64,000 bases of DNA from Pelomonas cellulosilytica (GCF_021353265.1 NZ_JAJTWU010000008.1:206717-270716), one strand, 5' to 3'. Positions 43,815 to 52,843 are shown, counted from the first letter of the stretch. Notes: generated from the letters alone by a model not told the origin. Numbers and translations: made by a program.

Positions 43815-46464
43815 CGTAGATCAGTTCCGATGGCTGCTGCGGGTCGGCCTGCGTGGTGAAGCCGAGGGACTTCACCAGCGTCAGCATCGCGCGGTTGTCG
43901 CGCAGCACATAACCGATGATGCGCTGCGTGCCGCGGGCGGTGGCGTAGTCCAGCATCGTCTGCATCAGCAGCCGCCCCAGCCCCTGGCCCTTGAGCCGGC
44001 TGCGCACCATGACGGCGAACTCCGCCTCGGTGTTGTCCGGGTCGCGCACGAGGCGCACGACGCCCAGCGTGCGGCGGCCGTCCGGCGCGTTCGGGTCCAG
44101 CGCAATGAAGGCCATCTCGCGCTCGTAGTCGATCTGCGTCAGGCGCGCAAGGGCGTCGTGCGACCACGGGTGCGGCGCCTCGAAGAAGCGCATGCGCAGA
44201 TCCTCGGGGTCGGCCGACTCCAGGAACTCGCGATGCAGTGCCTCGTCCTCGGGCCGGATCGGCCGCACGAGGATGCTGCCGCCGCGCCACAGCAGCGTGC
44301 GCTCCAGCTCGGCCGGATACGGCCGCACCGCGAAACGCGCGACGCCGGCCGGTCGCGCGGCCGACAGCCGAACGCGGGCGTCCAGCGCCAGCGCGCCGTG
44401 CTCGTCGGCCCACAGTGGGTTGATGTCCAGCTCAGCCAGTTCGGGCAGGTCGCCCATCATCCGCGAGACGGCGATCAGCACGTCGCAGACGGCGTCCAGC
44501 CGCGCCGGCGGGCGGTCGCGGTAGCCGGTCAGCAGCCGCGCCACTCGGGTGCGGTCGATCAGGTCGCGGGCCAGTGTGCGGTTCAGCGGGGGCAGGGCGA
44601 TGGCACGGTCGCCGATGACCTCCACGGCGGTCCCGCCCTGGCCGAACAGCAGCACCGGTCCGAAGATCGGGTCCACATGCGCGCCGACGATGAGCTCCTG
44701 CGCATGCGGGCGGCGGGCCATCGCCTGCACGCTGAAGCCCTCCAGTCGCGCGTGAGGCTGCGTGGCCTGCAGGTGAGCCAGCATTTCCTGCGCGGCCGTG
44801 CGCACGGCGGCCTCGTCGGCCAGGTCCAGCCGCACGCCGCCGGCATCGGACTTGTGCAGCAGCTGCGGTGACACGATCTTCAGCGCGACGGGGCCGGTGA
44901 TGCTGCGCGCCGCGGCGGCGGCCGCGTCGGGCGTGGGCGGCACGAGGTGGGTCGCGACGATGGGCACGCCGTAGGCGGCCAGCAGCGACTTGGCAGCCAC
45001 TTCATCAAGCCATTCCCGCTCCTCGGCCAGTGCAGCGGCGACGAGGTTCCGCGCGCGGGCCTGGTCGGGCTCGGCCAGTGTGCTGGCGGCGGGCGTCTGG
45101 CGCAGGGTCATCTGGTTGCGCCGGTAGGTCTGCATCAGCGAGAAGGCGCGCACGGCTTCCTCGGGCGTCTCGTAGTCGGCGATGCCAGCGGCCTCGAAGC
45201 AGCGCCGTGCGGGCTCCACCGTGTCACCGCCCAGCCAGCAACCCATCACGCGGCCGGGGTGCCGGGCCAGCTGCGGTGCGCAGGCCTCGGCGATGTCGCG
45301 GCTGTCGACGATGGCGGTCGGCGCGTGGACGAAGAGCAGCGCGCCGGCCTCGGGCGCATTGAGCAGCGCGTCGAAACTGTCCACATAGCGTTGCACGGGG
45401 GCGTCACCGATGATGTCCACCGGGTTGCCGTGCGACCAGTTGCCCGGCAGCACTGTGTTGAGCCGGCGCATCAGCGCATCGCCCGGCCGCGCGAGCTTCA
45501 CGCCCAGGTGGGCGGCCTCATCGGCCGCCATGACGCCGGCGCCGCCCCCGTTGGTGATGACCATCAGCTCGCTGGCCGGGTTGTCGCGGAAGCGGGCCAG
45601 CGTCTGGGCGGCGATGAATAGTTCCTTGAGCGTGTCCACGCGCAGCATGCCGGCGCGGCGGATGGCGGCGTCGAAGACGAGGTCCGAGCCGGCCAGCGCG
45701 CCGGTGTGCGAGGCCGCGGCCTGCATGCCCGCCGGCGCACGGCCGGCCTTGACGACGATGACCGGCTTGGCCCGCGCCGCGGCCCGCGCGGCCGACATGA
45801 ACTTGCGTGGCGAGCTGACCGACTCGATGTAGAGCAGGATGGCGCGGGTGTGCGGGTCACCAGCGAGATGGTCCAGCAGGTCGCCGAAGTCGACGTCCAG
45901 GTTCTCTCCGAGCGAGATCAGGTGCGAGAAGCCGATGCGCTGCTTGTTGGCCCAGTCCAGCAGCGCGGTCAGTAGCGCGCCGGACTGCGACACCAGCGCC
46001 AGCTCGCCCGGCCGTGCGTGGGTGTGCGTGAAGCTGGCGTTGAGCCCGAGGTGCGGGCTCAACAGGCCGATGCAGTTCGGGCCCAGCAGCCTCAGCATGT
46101 GGGGGCGGGCGGCGTCCAGCACGGCCTGCTTGTCGGCGGGTGACAGGCCCGCCGTGACAATGATGGCCGCGCGCGTGCCGCGCGCGCCCAGGTCGGCCAC
46201 CAGTGGCGCAATGCTGGCCGGAGGGGTGCAGAGCACGGCCAGGTCGGGGATGAAGGGCAGGTCGGCCGCGCTGGCATAGCAGCGCTGGCCGTCGAGCCTC
46301 GCCAGCCGCGGGTTGACGGCCACGACCGGCCCCTGGAAGCCGCCCGACCGCAGGTTGCGCCAGACGGTCGTGCCCACGCGAGCGGGCTTGTCCGAGGCGC
46401 CGAAGATGGCCACGGACTGGGGCGTCAGCAGTCGGTCGAGATGGCGTTGCGTCATGGCGGTCAT
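43789..46464 (-). CDS. Pat-like protein acetyltransferase (acyl-CoA synthetase-like + GNAT)
   Basis: 891 residues. Residues 1-about 690 resemble ADP-forming acyl-CoA synthetase: CoA-binding Rossmann part (VAIFGASDKPARVGTTVWRN), KAGRAPAGMQAAASHTGALA, VITNGGGAGVMAADEA and an ATP-grasp part (ALKIVSPQLLHKSDAGGVRL). The last 170 residues form a GNAT domain: IRPIRPEDEALHREFLESAD, VMVRSRLKGQGLGRLLMQTM. This is the plan of Pat/YfiQ lysine acetyltransferases that switch off acyl-CoA synthetases and other enzymes. Start 46464 or 46455. Two FNR-type boxes lie just upstream in the shared region with usp. Confidence 0.9.
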   Translation of the reverse strand: MTAMTQRHLDRLLTPQSVAIFGASDKPARVGTTVWRNLRSGGFQGPVVAVNPRLARLDGQRCYASAADLPFIPDLAVLCTPPASIAPLVADLGARGTRAAIIVTAGLSPADKQAVLDAARPHMLRLLGPNCIGLLSPHLGLNASFTHTHARPGELALVSQSGALLTALLDWANKQRIGFSHLISLGENLDVDFGDLLDHLAGDPHTRAILLYIESVSSPRKFMSAARAAARAKPVIVVKAGRAPAGMQAAASHTGALAGSDLVFDAAIRRAGMLRVDTLKELFIAAQTLARFRDNPASELMVITNGGGAGVMAADEAAHLGVKLARPGDALMRRLNTVLPGNWSHGNPVDIIGDAPVQRYVDSFDALLNAPEAGALLFVHAPTAIVDSRDIAEACAPQLARHPGRVMGCWLGGDTVEPARRCFEAAGIADYETPEEAVRAFSLMQTYRRNQMTLRQTPAASTLAEPDQARARNLVAAALAEEREWLDEVAAKSLLAAYGVPIVATHLVPPTPDAAAAAARSITGPVALKIVSPQLLHKSDAGGVRLDLADEAAVRTAAQEMLAHLQATQPHARLEGFSVQAMARRPHAQELIVGAHVDPIFGPVLLFGQGGTAVEVIGDRAIALPPLNRTLARDLIDRTRVARLLTGYRDRPPARLDAVCDVLIAVSRMMGDLPELAELDINPLWADEHGALALDARVRLSAARPAGVARFAVRPYPAELERTLLWRGGSILVRPIRPEDEALHREFLESADPEDLRMRFFEAPHPWSHDALARLTQIDYEREMAFIALDPNAPDGRRTLGVVRLVRDPDNTEAEFAVMVRSRLKGQGLGRLLMQTMLDYATARGTQRIIGYVLRDNRAMLTLVKSLGFTTQADPQQPSELIYVSRAMPAP

Positions 46465-46490
46465 CGTCGCCAGCGGCCACCGGCGCAGCT

Positions 46491-46504
46491 TTGAGCGACG
46501 TCAA
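46491..46504. promoter_or_regulatory. FNR/ANR-type box between pat and usp, site 1
   Basis: TTGAG-CGAC-GTCAA: 8 of 10 matches to TTGAT-N4-ATCAA and fully palindromic in the arms TTGA/TCAA. It lies 33 bases before pat and 88 before usp. Confidence 0.55.
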
Positions 46505-46513
46505 CCCAACGCG

Positions 46514-46527
46514 TTGATCCAGCGCAA
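46514..46527. promoter_or_regulatory. FNR/ANR-type box between pat and usp, site 2
   Basis: TTGAT-CCAG-CGCAA: a perfect left half and a 3-of-5 right half. It lies about 65 bases before the usp start. Confidence 0.4.
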
Positions 46528-46585
46528 GGCCGGCAGCACTGGCGGCGCGCAGCATCGCCGCACCACAAGGGAGCAGGGAACTGAC

Positions 46586-47035
46586 ATGGGTGCCGTTTTC
46601 AAGCATGTGCTGGTGGCCACCGACGGCTCGGTGCTGGCCGACGCCGCGCTGGCGCTGGCGCATCGCCTGGGCCATGACGGCCGTGTGACGGCGCTGCTGG
46701 TCGCCAAGGACTACGGCCTGGCCGGCTACGTGAAGGCGGCCGTGCAGGGCCATCCGGACGCGCGGCAGCTGCGCGAGGACATCGTGGCCGAGGGTGGACG
46801 CCAGCTGGCGGCCGCCATCGAACGCGCCATTGGTGCTGACGTGGCGATCGAGCGGCGCGTCGTGCTCAGCGATCAGGCGCCGTGCCACGAGATCATCGCG
46901 ACGGCCAACCGCGAAGGCTGCGACCTCATCATCATGGCCTCCCACGGCCTCGGCGGCCGTCTGGCGGGCGTCGTGGGCAGCCAGTGCCAGGCGGTGCTGG
47001 CAATGGCCAGCGTGCCGGTGCTGGTGGCACGCTGA
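46586..47035 (+). CDS. Universal stress protein, single domain
   Basis: 149 residues, divergent from pat. The UspA fold has HVLVATDGSVLADAALALAH at the N terminus and the ATP-binding type motif IIMASHGLGGRLAGVVGSQC (close to the G-x2-G-x9-G-S/T pattern), ending AMASVPVLVAR. ATP-binding Usp proteins help survival under stress and oxygen limitation. Upstream FNR-type boxes suggest anaerobic induction together with pat. Convergent with the two-domain Usp gene after 12 bases. Confidence 0.9.
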   Translation: MGAVFKHVLVATDGSVLADAALALAHRLGHDGRVTALLVAKDYGLAGYVKAAVQGHPDARQLREDIVAEGGRQLAAAIERAIGADVAIERRVVLSDQAPCHEIIATANREGCDLIIMASHGLGGRLAGVVGSQCQAVLAMASVPVLVAR

Positions 47036-47047
47036 AGTCGCCGCGGC

Positions 47048-47884
47048 TCAGTGCGACAGCAGCACGGGCACCGGCGAGCTGCGCAGCAGTGTGCGGGTGA
47101 CGCCGCCCAGCACCGCCTCTCGGAAGCGTGAATGCCCGTAGCCGCCTGCGACGATGAGGTCGGCGCTGGCATCGGCCGCGTGTGACAGCAGCGCCTCGCC
47201 GGCCGATACGGCAACCGGCACGAAGTTCACGTCCACCTTGACGCGGTGGCGGGCCAGCCACAGGCCGATGTCGGCGCCGGGCAGGTCGCCATGCGGGCTG
47301 TCGATGTCGTCCGGCGCTTCGAAGACGGCCACCTGCACGCTGGTGGCGGCCCTCAGCAGCGGCAGCGCATCGTGCAGCGCGCGGGCCGCCTCGCGGCTGC
47401 CGTTCCAGCCGACCAGCACCCGCGGCGCGGGCGGCAGCGCCGCGTCACCCGCATAGGGCAGCACGAGCAGCGGCCGACCGGAGCGCAGCAGCAACTCCTC
47501 GGCAATGCGGGGCGACTGGGCGAGGTCGGGGTCGGGCTGCGTGACGACGGTCAGGTCGCAGTAGCGGGCCGCCAGCGTCATGACCTCCTCGGCAAAGCCC
47601 ACGTCGGCCCGACCCTCGTAGGACCGCAGGTTGCCGCCGGACGCCTGTTCGAGGAAGTGGCGCACGCAGTCGTCGGCCTGCTCGCGCAGCGCGTCCATCG
47701 TGGCTTCCTGGTAGGCGGCCAGGCCGAGCGCGCCGCCCACATCGGGCGGGATGCTGGCCCAGCCGGTGGGCGCCAGCCCCGTGAGGTGGGCGTCGAAACG
47801 CTCGGCGAGGCAGACCGCCGTGGCGATGCGGCCGGGCGTGGTGCGGCCGTTGTCGAGATGGACGAGGATGCTCGGGTAGCCCAT
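47048..47884 (-). CDS. Tandem two-domain universal stress protein
   Basis: 278 residues with two UspA domains. The first (about 1-145) begins YPSILVHLDNGRTTPGRIAT and is degenerate in the nucleotide loop. The second (about 150-278) has PRVLVGWNGSREAARALHDA and LIVAGGYGHSRFREAVLGGV, and ends SSPVPVLLSH. An FNR-type box is centred about 75 bases upstream of the start. Such tandem Usp proteins are frequent in low-oxygen regulons of Proteobacteria. Confidence 0.9.
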   Translation of the reverse strand: MGYPSILVHLDNGRTTPGRIATAVCLAERFDAHLTGLAPTGWASIPPDVGGALGLAAYQEATMDALREQADDCVRHFLEQASGGNLRSYEGRADVGFAEEVMTLAARYCDLTVVTQPDPDLAQSPRIAEELLLRSGRPLLVLPYAGDAALPPAPRVLVGWNGSREAARALHDALPLLRAATSVQVAVFEAPDDIDSPHGDLPGADIGLWLARHRVKVDVNFVPVAVSAGEALLSHAADASADLIVAGGYGHSRFREAVLGGVTRTLLRSSPVPVLLSH

Positions 47885-47952
47885 GACATTTCTCCTTCAC
47901 CGCGATGCAGCGCGTGTGCATGGCCATCATTGCGGCCTGGGGCGGGCCGGCA

Positions 47953-47966
47953 TTGACGCGGGTCAA
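47953..47966. promoter_or_regulatory. FNR/ANR-type box upstream of two-domain usp
   Basis: TTGAC-GCGG-GTCAA is a perfect palindrome with 8 of 10 matches to the FNR consensus, 69 bases before the start codon. The rest of 47885-48024 shows no other element. Confidence 0.6.
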
Positions 47967-48024
47967 GAGTCGTGTTGTCAGAGATTGAGCTTGTTTCCGG
48001 CGCGGCCGGAAGAAGCTCAACCCA

Positions 48025-50625
48025 TCAGTCGCCGCGCCGCAAGCGGTGGCTCAGCGCGACGCCCAGTGCCACCGCGACCACGGCGCCGCACATGGCCAGA
48101 CCCAGGTCGCCGGCCGCGGGCAGGCCGAAGTGCAGCAAGGCCCTCGCGCCGGGCAGCGCCACCGCCAGCGCCAGCACCGCGCTGGCGCCGGCTGTGACGG
48201 CCCACAGCATGCGAGAGCCCGGCGCCGCCAGTGCCCGCCAGCCGTTGCCGGACAGCGCATTGGCGGCGGCCAGCCCGAGGTTCCCCACGGTCAGTGCGAC
48301 GACGGCCAAAGTGCGGGCCACGTCCTCGCCGTGGCCGGCCTGCAGGGCCAGCACGTCGATGGTCAGCGTGGCCCCGAGCAGACATAGGCCCTGTACGAGG
48401 CCCTGCCACAGCATGGGCCAGCCGACGATGCCGGCGTCCGAGCGGCGCGGTGGCCGCTGCATCAGGCCGGGCGCCTCGGGGGCGCCCTCGAAGGCCAGCG
48501 AGCAGACCGGGTCGATGACCATCTCGGTCAGCACGACATGGGCCGGCAGCATCAGCGGCGGCAGCCCCAGCAGCAGCGGCAGCAGCGCCAGCCCGGCCAC
48601 CGGCACGTGGATGGCGGTGATGTAGACCATGACGTTGCGCAGGTTGTCGAAGATGCGGCGGCCCATGCGCACGCCGCCGACGATGCGGCCGAAGTCTTCA
48701 TCCAGCAGCACGAGGCCGGCGGCCTCGCGGGCCACGTCCGTGCCGCGTACGCCCATCGCGATGCCGATGTGGGCGGCCTTCAGCGCCGGCGCGTCGTTGA
48801 CACCGTCGCCCGTCATCGCCACGACCTCCCCGTTGCGGCGGAAGGCCTCGACCAGCCGCAGCTTCTGCTCCGGCTGCACGCGGGCGAACACGCGCACCCG
48901 TTGCACGGCAGCGGCCAGCCCGGCATCGTCCAGTGCGGCGATGTCGGCGCCGGTCAGCGCGCCAGCCTCCGTCGGGATGCCGGCCTGGCGGGCAATAGCC
49001 AGCGCCGTCGCGGCGTGGTCGCCGGTGATCATCGCCACGGCGATGCCGGCCTCGCGGGCCTGCGCGACGGCCGGCGGCACGCTGGGGCGCAGCGGGTCTT
49101 CGAAGGCGACAAAGCCCAGCAGCCGGAAGTCCAGTTCGTGCGGGTCGCTCACCGTGCTGCCGGCCGGCGCCGTGCCCTCGGCGACGGCCAGCACGCGCAG
49201 CCCGGCCTCGCCAAGCGTGCGCAGTCGGTCCTGCAGCGCGGCGATGCGCTCGGGCGGCAGATGGCAGAGGCCGAAGACGGCTTCGGGCGCGCCCTTGGCG
49301 GCGACGCGGTGGACGCCCTCGGCATCGGTCCAATCCTGCGACATGGCCAGCAGCCCGGCCGTCAGCGGGAACTCGTGCGCCAGCTGCCAGTCGGGGTGCA
49401 GGTGCTCGGAGTCGGCCAGCGCGGCGTCACCCTGGCCCAGCAGTGCGCGGTCCATCGGATCGGTGCTGCCGCGGCGGGACGCCAGCATGGCGTATTCCAG
49501 CAGCCGGTGCACGGCCTCGGGAAGAGGCGCGTCGGGCTCCAGGGTGACGTCCGCGGTGTCCGTGACAAGGCGGCGCAGCCGCATGCGGTTCTCGGTCAGC
49601 GTGCCGGTCTTGTCCACGCACAGCACGGTGGCGGCACCCAGTGCCTCGACGACGGCGGGCCGGCGTGACAGCACCTGCACGCGGGCCAGCCGCCAGGCGC
49701 CCAGCGCGAGAAAAACGGTCAGCACCATCGGGAACTCTTCCGGCAGCATCGCCATGCCCAGCGCCAGTGCCGACAGCAGGCCTTGCAGCCAGTTGCCGTA
49801 GATCAGCCCGTAGCCCAACGCGATCGCGCCGGAAGCCAGCACCGTCCCGACGCCGAAGGCTCGCACGAGCCGCTGCAGGTGGCGCTGCAGCGGCGTCGGA
49901 GCGGTCTCGATGTCGGCCAGCGAGGCGCCGATGCGACCCACCTGCGTGCCGCGCCCGGTCGCGACGACCTCGACGAGCGCGTGGCCGCCGACGACCAGCG
50001 TGCCGGCATAGACCATGGGCGTGTCCTCGCTGCCGGGCGCGGGCGGGGCGTCCAGTGCTACCGCAGCGGCGTGCTTGCGCACCGGTACGGACTCGCCGGT
50101 CAGCAGCGATTCGTCCACACCCAGCCCCACCGTCTCGCGCACCCAGCCATCCGCGGCGATGCGCTCGCCCTCGGCCAGCAGCATCAGGTCGCCGGGCACC
50201 AGCTCGCGTGCCGGCAGGCGCTGCGCGCGGCCCTCGCGCAGCACGCGCACCTGCGGCGCGGCCAGGCCGCGCAGCGCGTCCAGCGCGTGTTCGCTGCGGC
50301 GGTCCTGCACGATGACGAGGCCCACGGTGACAACGGCGAAGAAGGCCAGCAGCAGGCCCTCGCCCAGGTCACCGACGACGAGGTAGAGGCCGGCGGCACC
50401 CAGCAGCATCAGGAACATGGGTTCCGTCAGCACGTTGCGCAGCGTGGCGCCGAACCCCTGGCGTTCGTGGTCGGCCATCTCGTTGGGGCCGTGCGCGGCC
50501 AGGCGCGCGGCCGCCTCCACCTGGCTGAGGCCTGACGCGGGCGTCGTCAGGCCTGGGCCCGGCCCGTGCGGCGCCTGGTGGTCAGGGGCATCGGTGCCGG
50601 CGGCGAGGGGGCGGTTCGGATTCAT
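48025..50625 (-). CDS. Cation-transporting P-type ATPase
   Basis: 866 residues. N-terminal cation-ATPase domain GLSQVEAAARLAAHGPNEM, actuator loop LTGES, membrane segment 4 with ALGMAMLPEEFPMVLTVFLA, phosphorylation site DKTGTLTENRMR, hinge MTGDGVNDAPALK and a six-helix C-terminal membrane domain. The PEEFP motif replaces the PEGLP of Ca2+ pumps and is found in a subgroup of bacterial P2-like pumps with unsettled ion. All catalytic motifs are intact. A perfect FNR box is centred 41.5 bases upstream of the ATG, and no Shine-Dalgarno sequence is visible. Confidence 0.9.
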   Translation of the reverse strand: MNPNRPLAAGTDAPDHQAPHGPGPGLTTPASGLSQVEAAARLAAHGPNEMADHERQGFGATLRNVLTEPMFLMLLGAAGLYLVVGDLGEGLLLAFFAVVTVGLVIVQDRRSEHALDALRGLAAPQVRVLREGRAQRLPARELVPGDLMLLAEGERIAADGWVRETVGLGVDESLLTGESVPVRKHAAAVALDAPPAPGSEDTPMVYAGTLVVGGHALVEVVATGRGTQVGRIGASLADIETAPTPLQRHLQRLVRAFGVGTVLASGAIALGYGLIYGNWLQGLLSALALGMAMLPEEFPMVLTVFLALGAWRLARVQVLSRRPAVVEALGAATVLCVDKTGTLTENRMRLRRLVTDTADVTLEPDAPLPEAVHRLLEYAMLASRRGSTDPMDRALLGQGDAALADSEHLHPDWQLAHEFPLTAGLLAMSQDWTDAEGVHRVAAKGAPEAVFGLCHLPPERIAALQDRLRTLGEAGLRVLAVAEGTAPAGSTVSDPHELDFRLLGFVAFEDPLRPSVPPAVAQAREAGIAVAMITGDHAATALAIARQAGIPTEAGALTGADIAALDDAGLAAAVQRVRVFARVQPEQKLRLVEAFRRNGEVVAMTGDGVNDAPALKAAHIGIAMGVRGTDVAREAAGLVLLDEDFGRIVGGVRMGRRIFDNLRNVMVYITAIHVPVAGLALLPLLLGLPPLMLPAHVVLTEMVIDPVCSLAFEGAPEAPGLMQRPPRRSDAGIVGWPMLWQGLVQGLCLLGATLTIDVLALQAGHGEDVARTLAVVALTVGNLGLAAANALSGNGWRALAAPGSRMLWAVTAGASAVLALAVALPGARALLHFGLPAAGDLGLAMCGAVVAVALGVALSHRLRRGD

Positions 50626-50659
50626 GCCCGCACGCTAGCGTGGCCGCCATCGTTCGCGA

Positions 50660-50673
50660 TTGATGGCAATCAA
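50660..50673. promoter_or_regulatory. Perfect FNR/ANR box upstream of P-type ATPase
   Basis: TTGAT-GGCA-ATCAA is a 10-of-10 match to the FNR/ANR consensus. It lies between the ATPase gene and the upstream GH43 gene. Confidence 0.8.
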
Positions 50674-50693
50674 GCGTGCCGGCTCCCTGGGGC

Positions 50694-52088
50694 TCAGCGG
50701 CGCTCGAAGCGCCAGTGGTCGAAGTTGAACAGCGTAGGCTCGCCGCGGCCGTGGAAGATCAGATAGAGGTCGTGCTGGCCCGTTGCGCCGGCCACCGGCA
50801 CGCTTTGCTGCTGCCAGCGGTCTCCGCCGCCCGTGCGGGCGATGGTCAGCGTGCCGAGGTGAGGGCCATCCGGGCTGTCCAGCCGCAGCTCGATCTGGCC
50901 GCCATCCAGGTCGCTGGCGACGTTGGCGACGAAGCGTGCCGCGCCGCGCGGGCCGAAGTCCACGCCGTTGACCTTGATGTAGTCGCGGTCCGAGATGCGC
51001 GTGACGTACATGCCGACGGCTTCGCTGTGGGCCGTCTTGATACCCGGCGCCCAGTAGATCGAACGGTCCTCGACGCGCTTCAGGCGGGAGGTCCAGGCGA
51101 TGGTCTCGGCTTCCACGCGCTCGTACGGCGACAAGGGATGCAGGGGCGGCACGCCCACGTCGTCCCACCAGGGCAGCAGGTCAACGCTGCCATCGGGCCG
51201 GTAGTCGAGGCGCGTCACGGTGACGGAGCGGCGTTCGCGATGCAGGGGCGTGTCGGCGAAGTTGAGGTTGTAGTTGAATCCGAATAGGTAGGCCTGGCCC
51301 TCGAACTCGACGATGCCGGGGTGGTTGCCGTTGGAATTGCGGTTGCCGTCCATCAGGTTGCCCCGGTAGACCCAGGGGCCGGTGGGGCTGTCGCTCATCG
51401 CGTAGCCGATGCCCTCCGGGCAGCAGGTGGAGGCGTAGGCCATGTAGTAGCGGCCCTGCCGCTTGTAGAACCAGGGACCTTCTTGGTAGTTGCGCGGGAT
51501 GTTGGCGACCTTCGTGATCTCGCCCGAGTACGAGACCATGTCCTCGTTCAGCCTGACGTACCAGAGGCTGGGATTGCCCCAGTAGAGGTAGGCTTGGCCG
51601 TCGTCGTCGATCCAGACGGTGGGGTCGAAGAAGCCGTGGCCGCGGTCGATGAGCGGCTTGCCCAGCGCGTCCTTGAAGGGGCCTTCGGGCCGGTCCGCCA
51701 CGGCCACGGCGATGACGTTGCGCGGCTCGCCGGGCGCGGTGCCCGGTACGGTCACCGGTACGTAGAGGTAGAACCTGCCATGGCGCTCGACCACTTGCGG
51801 CGCCCAGGCGTCGTTGTGCTGGTTGGCCCAGGGGAAAGTGGCCAGCGACGCCACCACGCCGCGGTCCGTCCAGTTGGACATGTCGCGCGACGTGTAGAGC
51901 CGCCAGTCGCGCATCTTGAAGCCCTTGGCGTCGTCCTCGTCGTGGCTGGTGTAGAGGTAGACGACGCCCCGGTGTACCAGCGGCGCCGGGTCGGCGGTGA
52001 AGTTCGTCTGGACGATCGGGTTCTCGGCACGGACCGGCGCGGTCAGCGCGAGGGTGGTGCAGAGCAGGGCAGTGAGGCGGGAGAACAC
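50694..52088 (-). CDS. GH43-like glycoside hydrolase with C-terminal CBM
   Basis: 464 residues with Sec signal MFSRLTALLCTTLALTAPVRA. A five-bladed propeller of the GH43 type carries the three acidic residues expected: aspartate in FTADPAPLVH, aspartate in FFDPTVWIDD and glutamate in NYQEGPWFYK. The last about 130 residues (RVEAETIAWTSRLKRV to the end FDHWRFERR) form a beta-sandwich like CBM6. Family members cut arabinose- or xylose-containing glycans. It is secreted or periplasmic. No other polysaccharide genes are nearby. Confidence 0.88.
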   Translation of the reverse strand: MFSRLTALLCTTLALTAPVRAENPIVQTNFTADPAPLVHRGVVYLYTSHDEDDAKGFKMRDWRLYTSRDMSNWTDRGVVASLATFPWANQHNDAWAPQVVERHGRFYLYVPVTVPGTAPGEPRNVIAVAVADRPEGPFKDALGKPLIDRGHGFFDPTVWIDDDGQAYLYWGNPSLWYVRLNEDMVSYSGEITKVANIPRNYQEGPWFYKRQGRYYMAYASTCCPEGIGYAMSDSPTGPWVYRGNLMDGNRNSNGNHPGIVEFEGQAYLFGFNYNLNFADTPLHRERRSVTVTRLDYRPDGSVDLLPWWDDVGVPPLHPLSPYERVEAETIAWTSRLKRVEDRSIYWAPGIKTAHSEAVGMYVTRISDRDYIKVNGVDFGPRGAARFVANVASDLDGGQIELRLDSPDGPHLGTLTIARTGGGDRWQQQSVPVAGATGQHDLYLIFHGRGEPTLFNFDHWRFERR

Positions 52089-52236
52089 GCAGGCAGGTCC
52101 TTCAGGCGGAACGCCGGGGCATCCGGCGCGCGATCGTAGGCATGCCGCAGCCGGCGTTGCTAATCACTTCTCTGAAGCGGCCGATGGCCGCGGCGGCATC
52201 GGCCACCTCAGACCGAGGGCCCCTGTGGCCGGCATC

Positions 52237-52731
52237 TCAGCCCAGCGAGGCCAGCAGCCGGGCAATGACTTCGTCGCCCACGCGCGCACCGCCGGTGTCC
52301 AGCCGAGCGATTTGCGCGAGCAGCTCGGCGGCTTCGTCCGGCAGTTGTCGTCGCAACGCGATGAAGGCGAGCGCCTTCAGCGTGAACAGCCAGAAGCGCG
52401 CCGGGCCGTTTTGCTGGAAGTCGACGCCGGCGGGTACGGTCTGCGGCGTGACGCGGCGCCAGTCGGTGTCCAGCCCGGCCTGGCGTGCCGCTTCGAGCAG
52501 GCCGCGCGTGGCCGCGGCGTGGGCCTGGTCGAACTCGCGCCGGCCGGCATGGTGCTTGTACAGCGCGTAGTAGATGGGCAGCACCGTTGGCGCCAGCGCG
52601 CGGGCCGTCCACAACAGCGAGCCCACTTCCTCCCTGGGCGCCGCGGCGGCTCGCTCCAGCAGCGGGCGGATGCTGGCGGGCACGTCGCCGCCGAAGTAGG
52701 CATCGGAACTCTCACCGGTGAAGAGGTTCAT
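52237..52731 (-). CDS. Unknown helical protein with sigma-54-type promoter, divergent from isc operon
   Basis: 164 residues from the ATG at 52731. It begins MNLFTGESSDAYFGGDVPAS and is almost wholly alpha-helical. The central part (LPIYYALYKHHAGRREFDQAHAAATRG and LKALAFIALRRQLPDEAAEL) has the small-large residue pattern of TPR-like repeats, so a protein-interaction role is possible. I do not recognise the family. A 10-of-12 match to the sigma-54 consensus, with intact GG-N10-GC, lies 38 bases upstream. It is transcribed away from iscS and probably belongs to the nif regulon. Confidence 0.75.
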   Translation of the reverse strand: MNLFTGESSDAYFGGDVPASIRPLLERAAAAPREEVGSLLWTARALAPTVLPIYYALYKHHAGRREFDQAHAAATRGLLEAARQAGLDTDWRRVTPQTVPAGVDFQQNGPARFWLFTLKALAFIALRRQLPDEAAELLAQIARLDTGGARVGDEVIARLLASLG

Positions 52732-52768
52732 GGCGCGTGAGTCAGAGTTGTGGCGGCTGCCAAGGGCA

Positions 52769-52784
52769 AGCAAGCGCCGCGCCC
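52769..52784 (-). promoter_or_regulatory. Sigma-54 -24/-12 promoter for the divergent small gene
   Basis: Read on the minus strand: GGGCGCGGCGCTTGCT against TGGCACG-N4-TTGCW, 10 of 12 matches, with the essential GG and GC exactly 10 bases apart. The predicted start of transcription is near 52758, 27 bases before the ATG. Confidence 0.6.
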
Positions 52785-52827
52785 AAGGCTGTGCGCCGGG
52801 GTACCGTGGCCCGCGCAGCAAATGTCG

Positions 52828-52843
52828 CGTCGCGGTTGCGACA
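52828..52843. promoter_or_regulatory. Degenerate NifA upstream site between divergent nif promoters
   Basis: CGT-N10-ACA matches the NifA site TGT-N10-ACA in 5 of 6 bases. It is nested in a larger inverted repeat TGTCGC-N9-GCGACA (52823-52843). It lies 115 bases from the iscS -24 element and 44 from the other. Confidence 0.4.
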
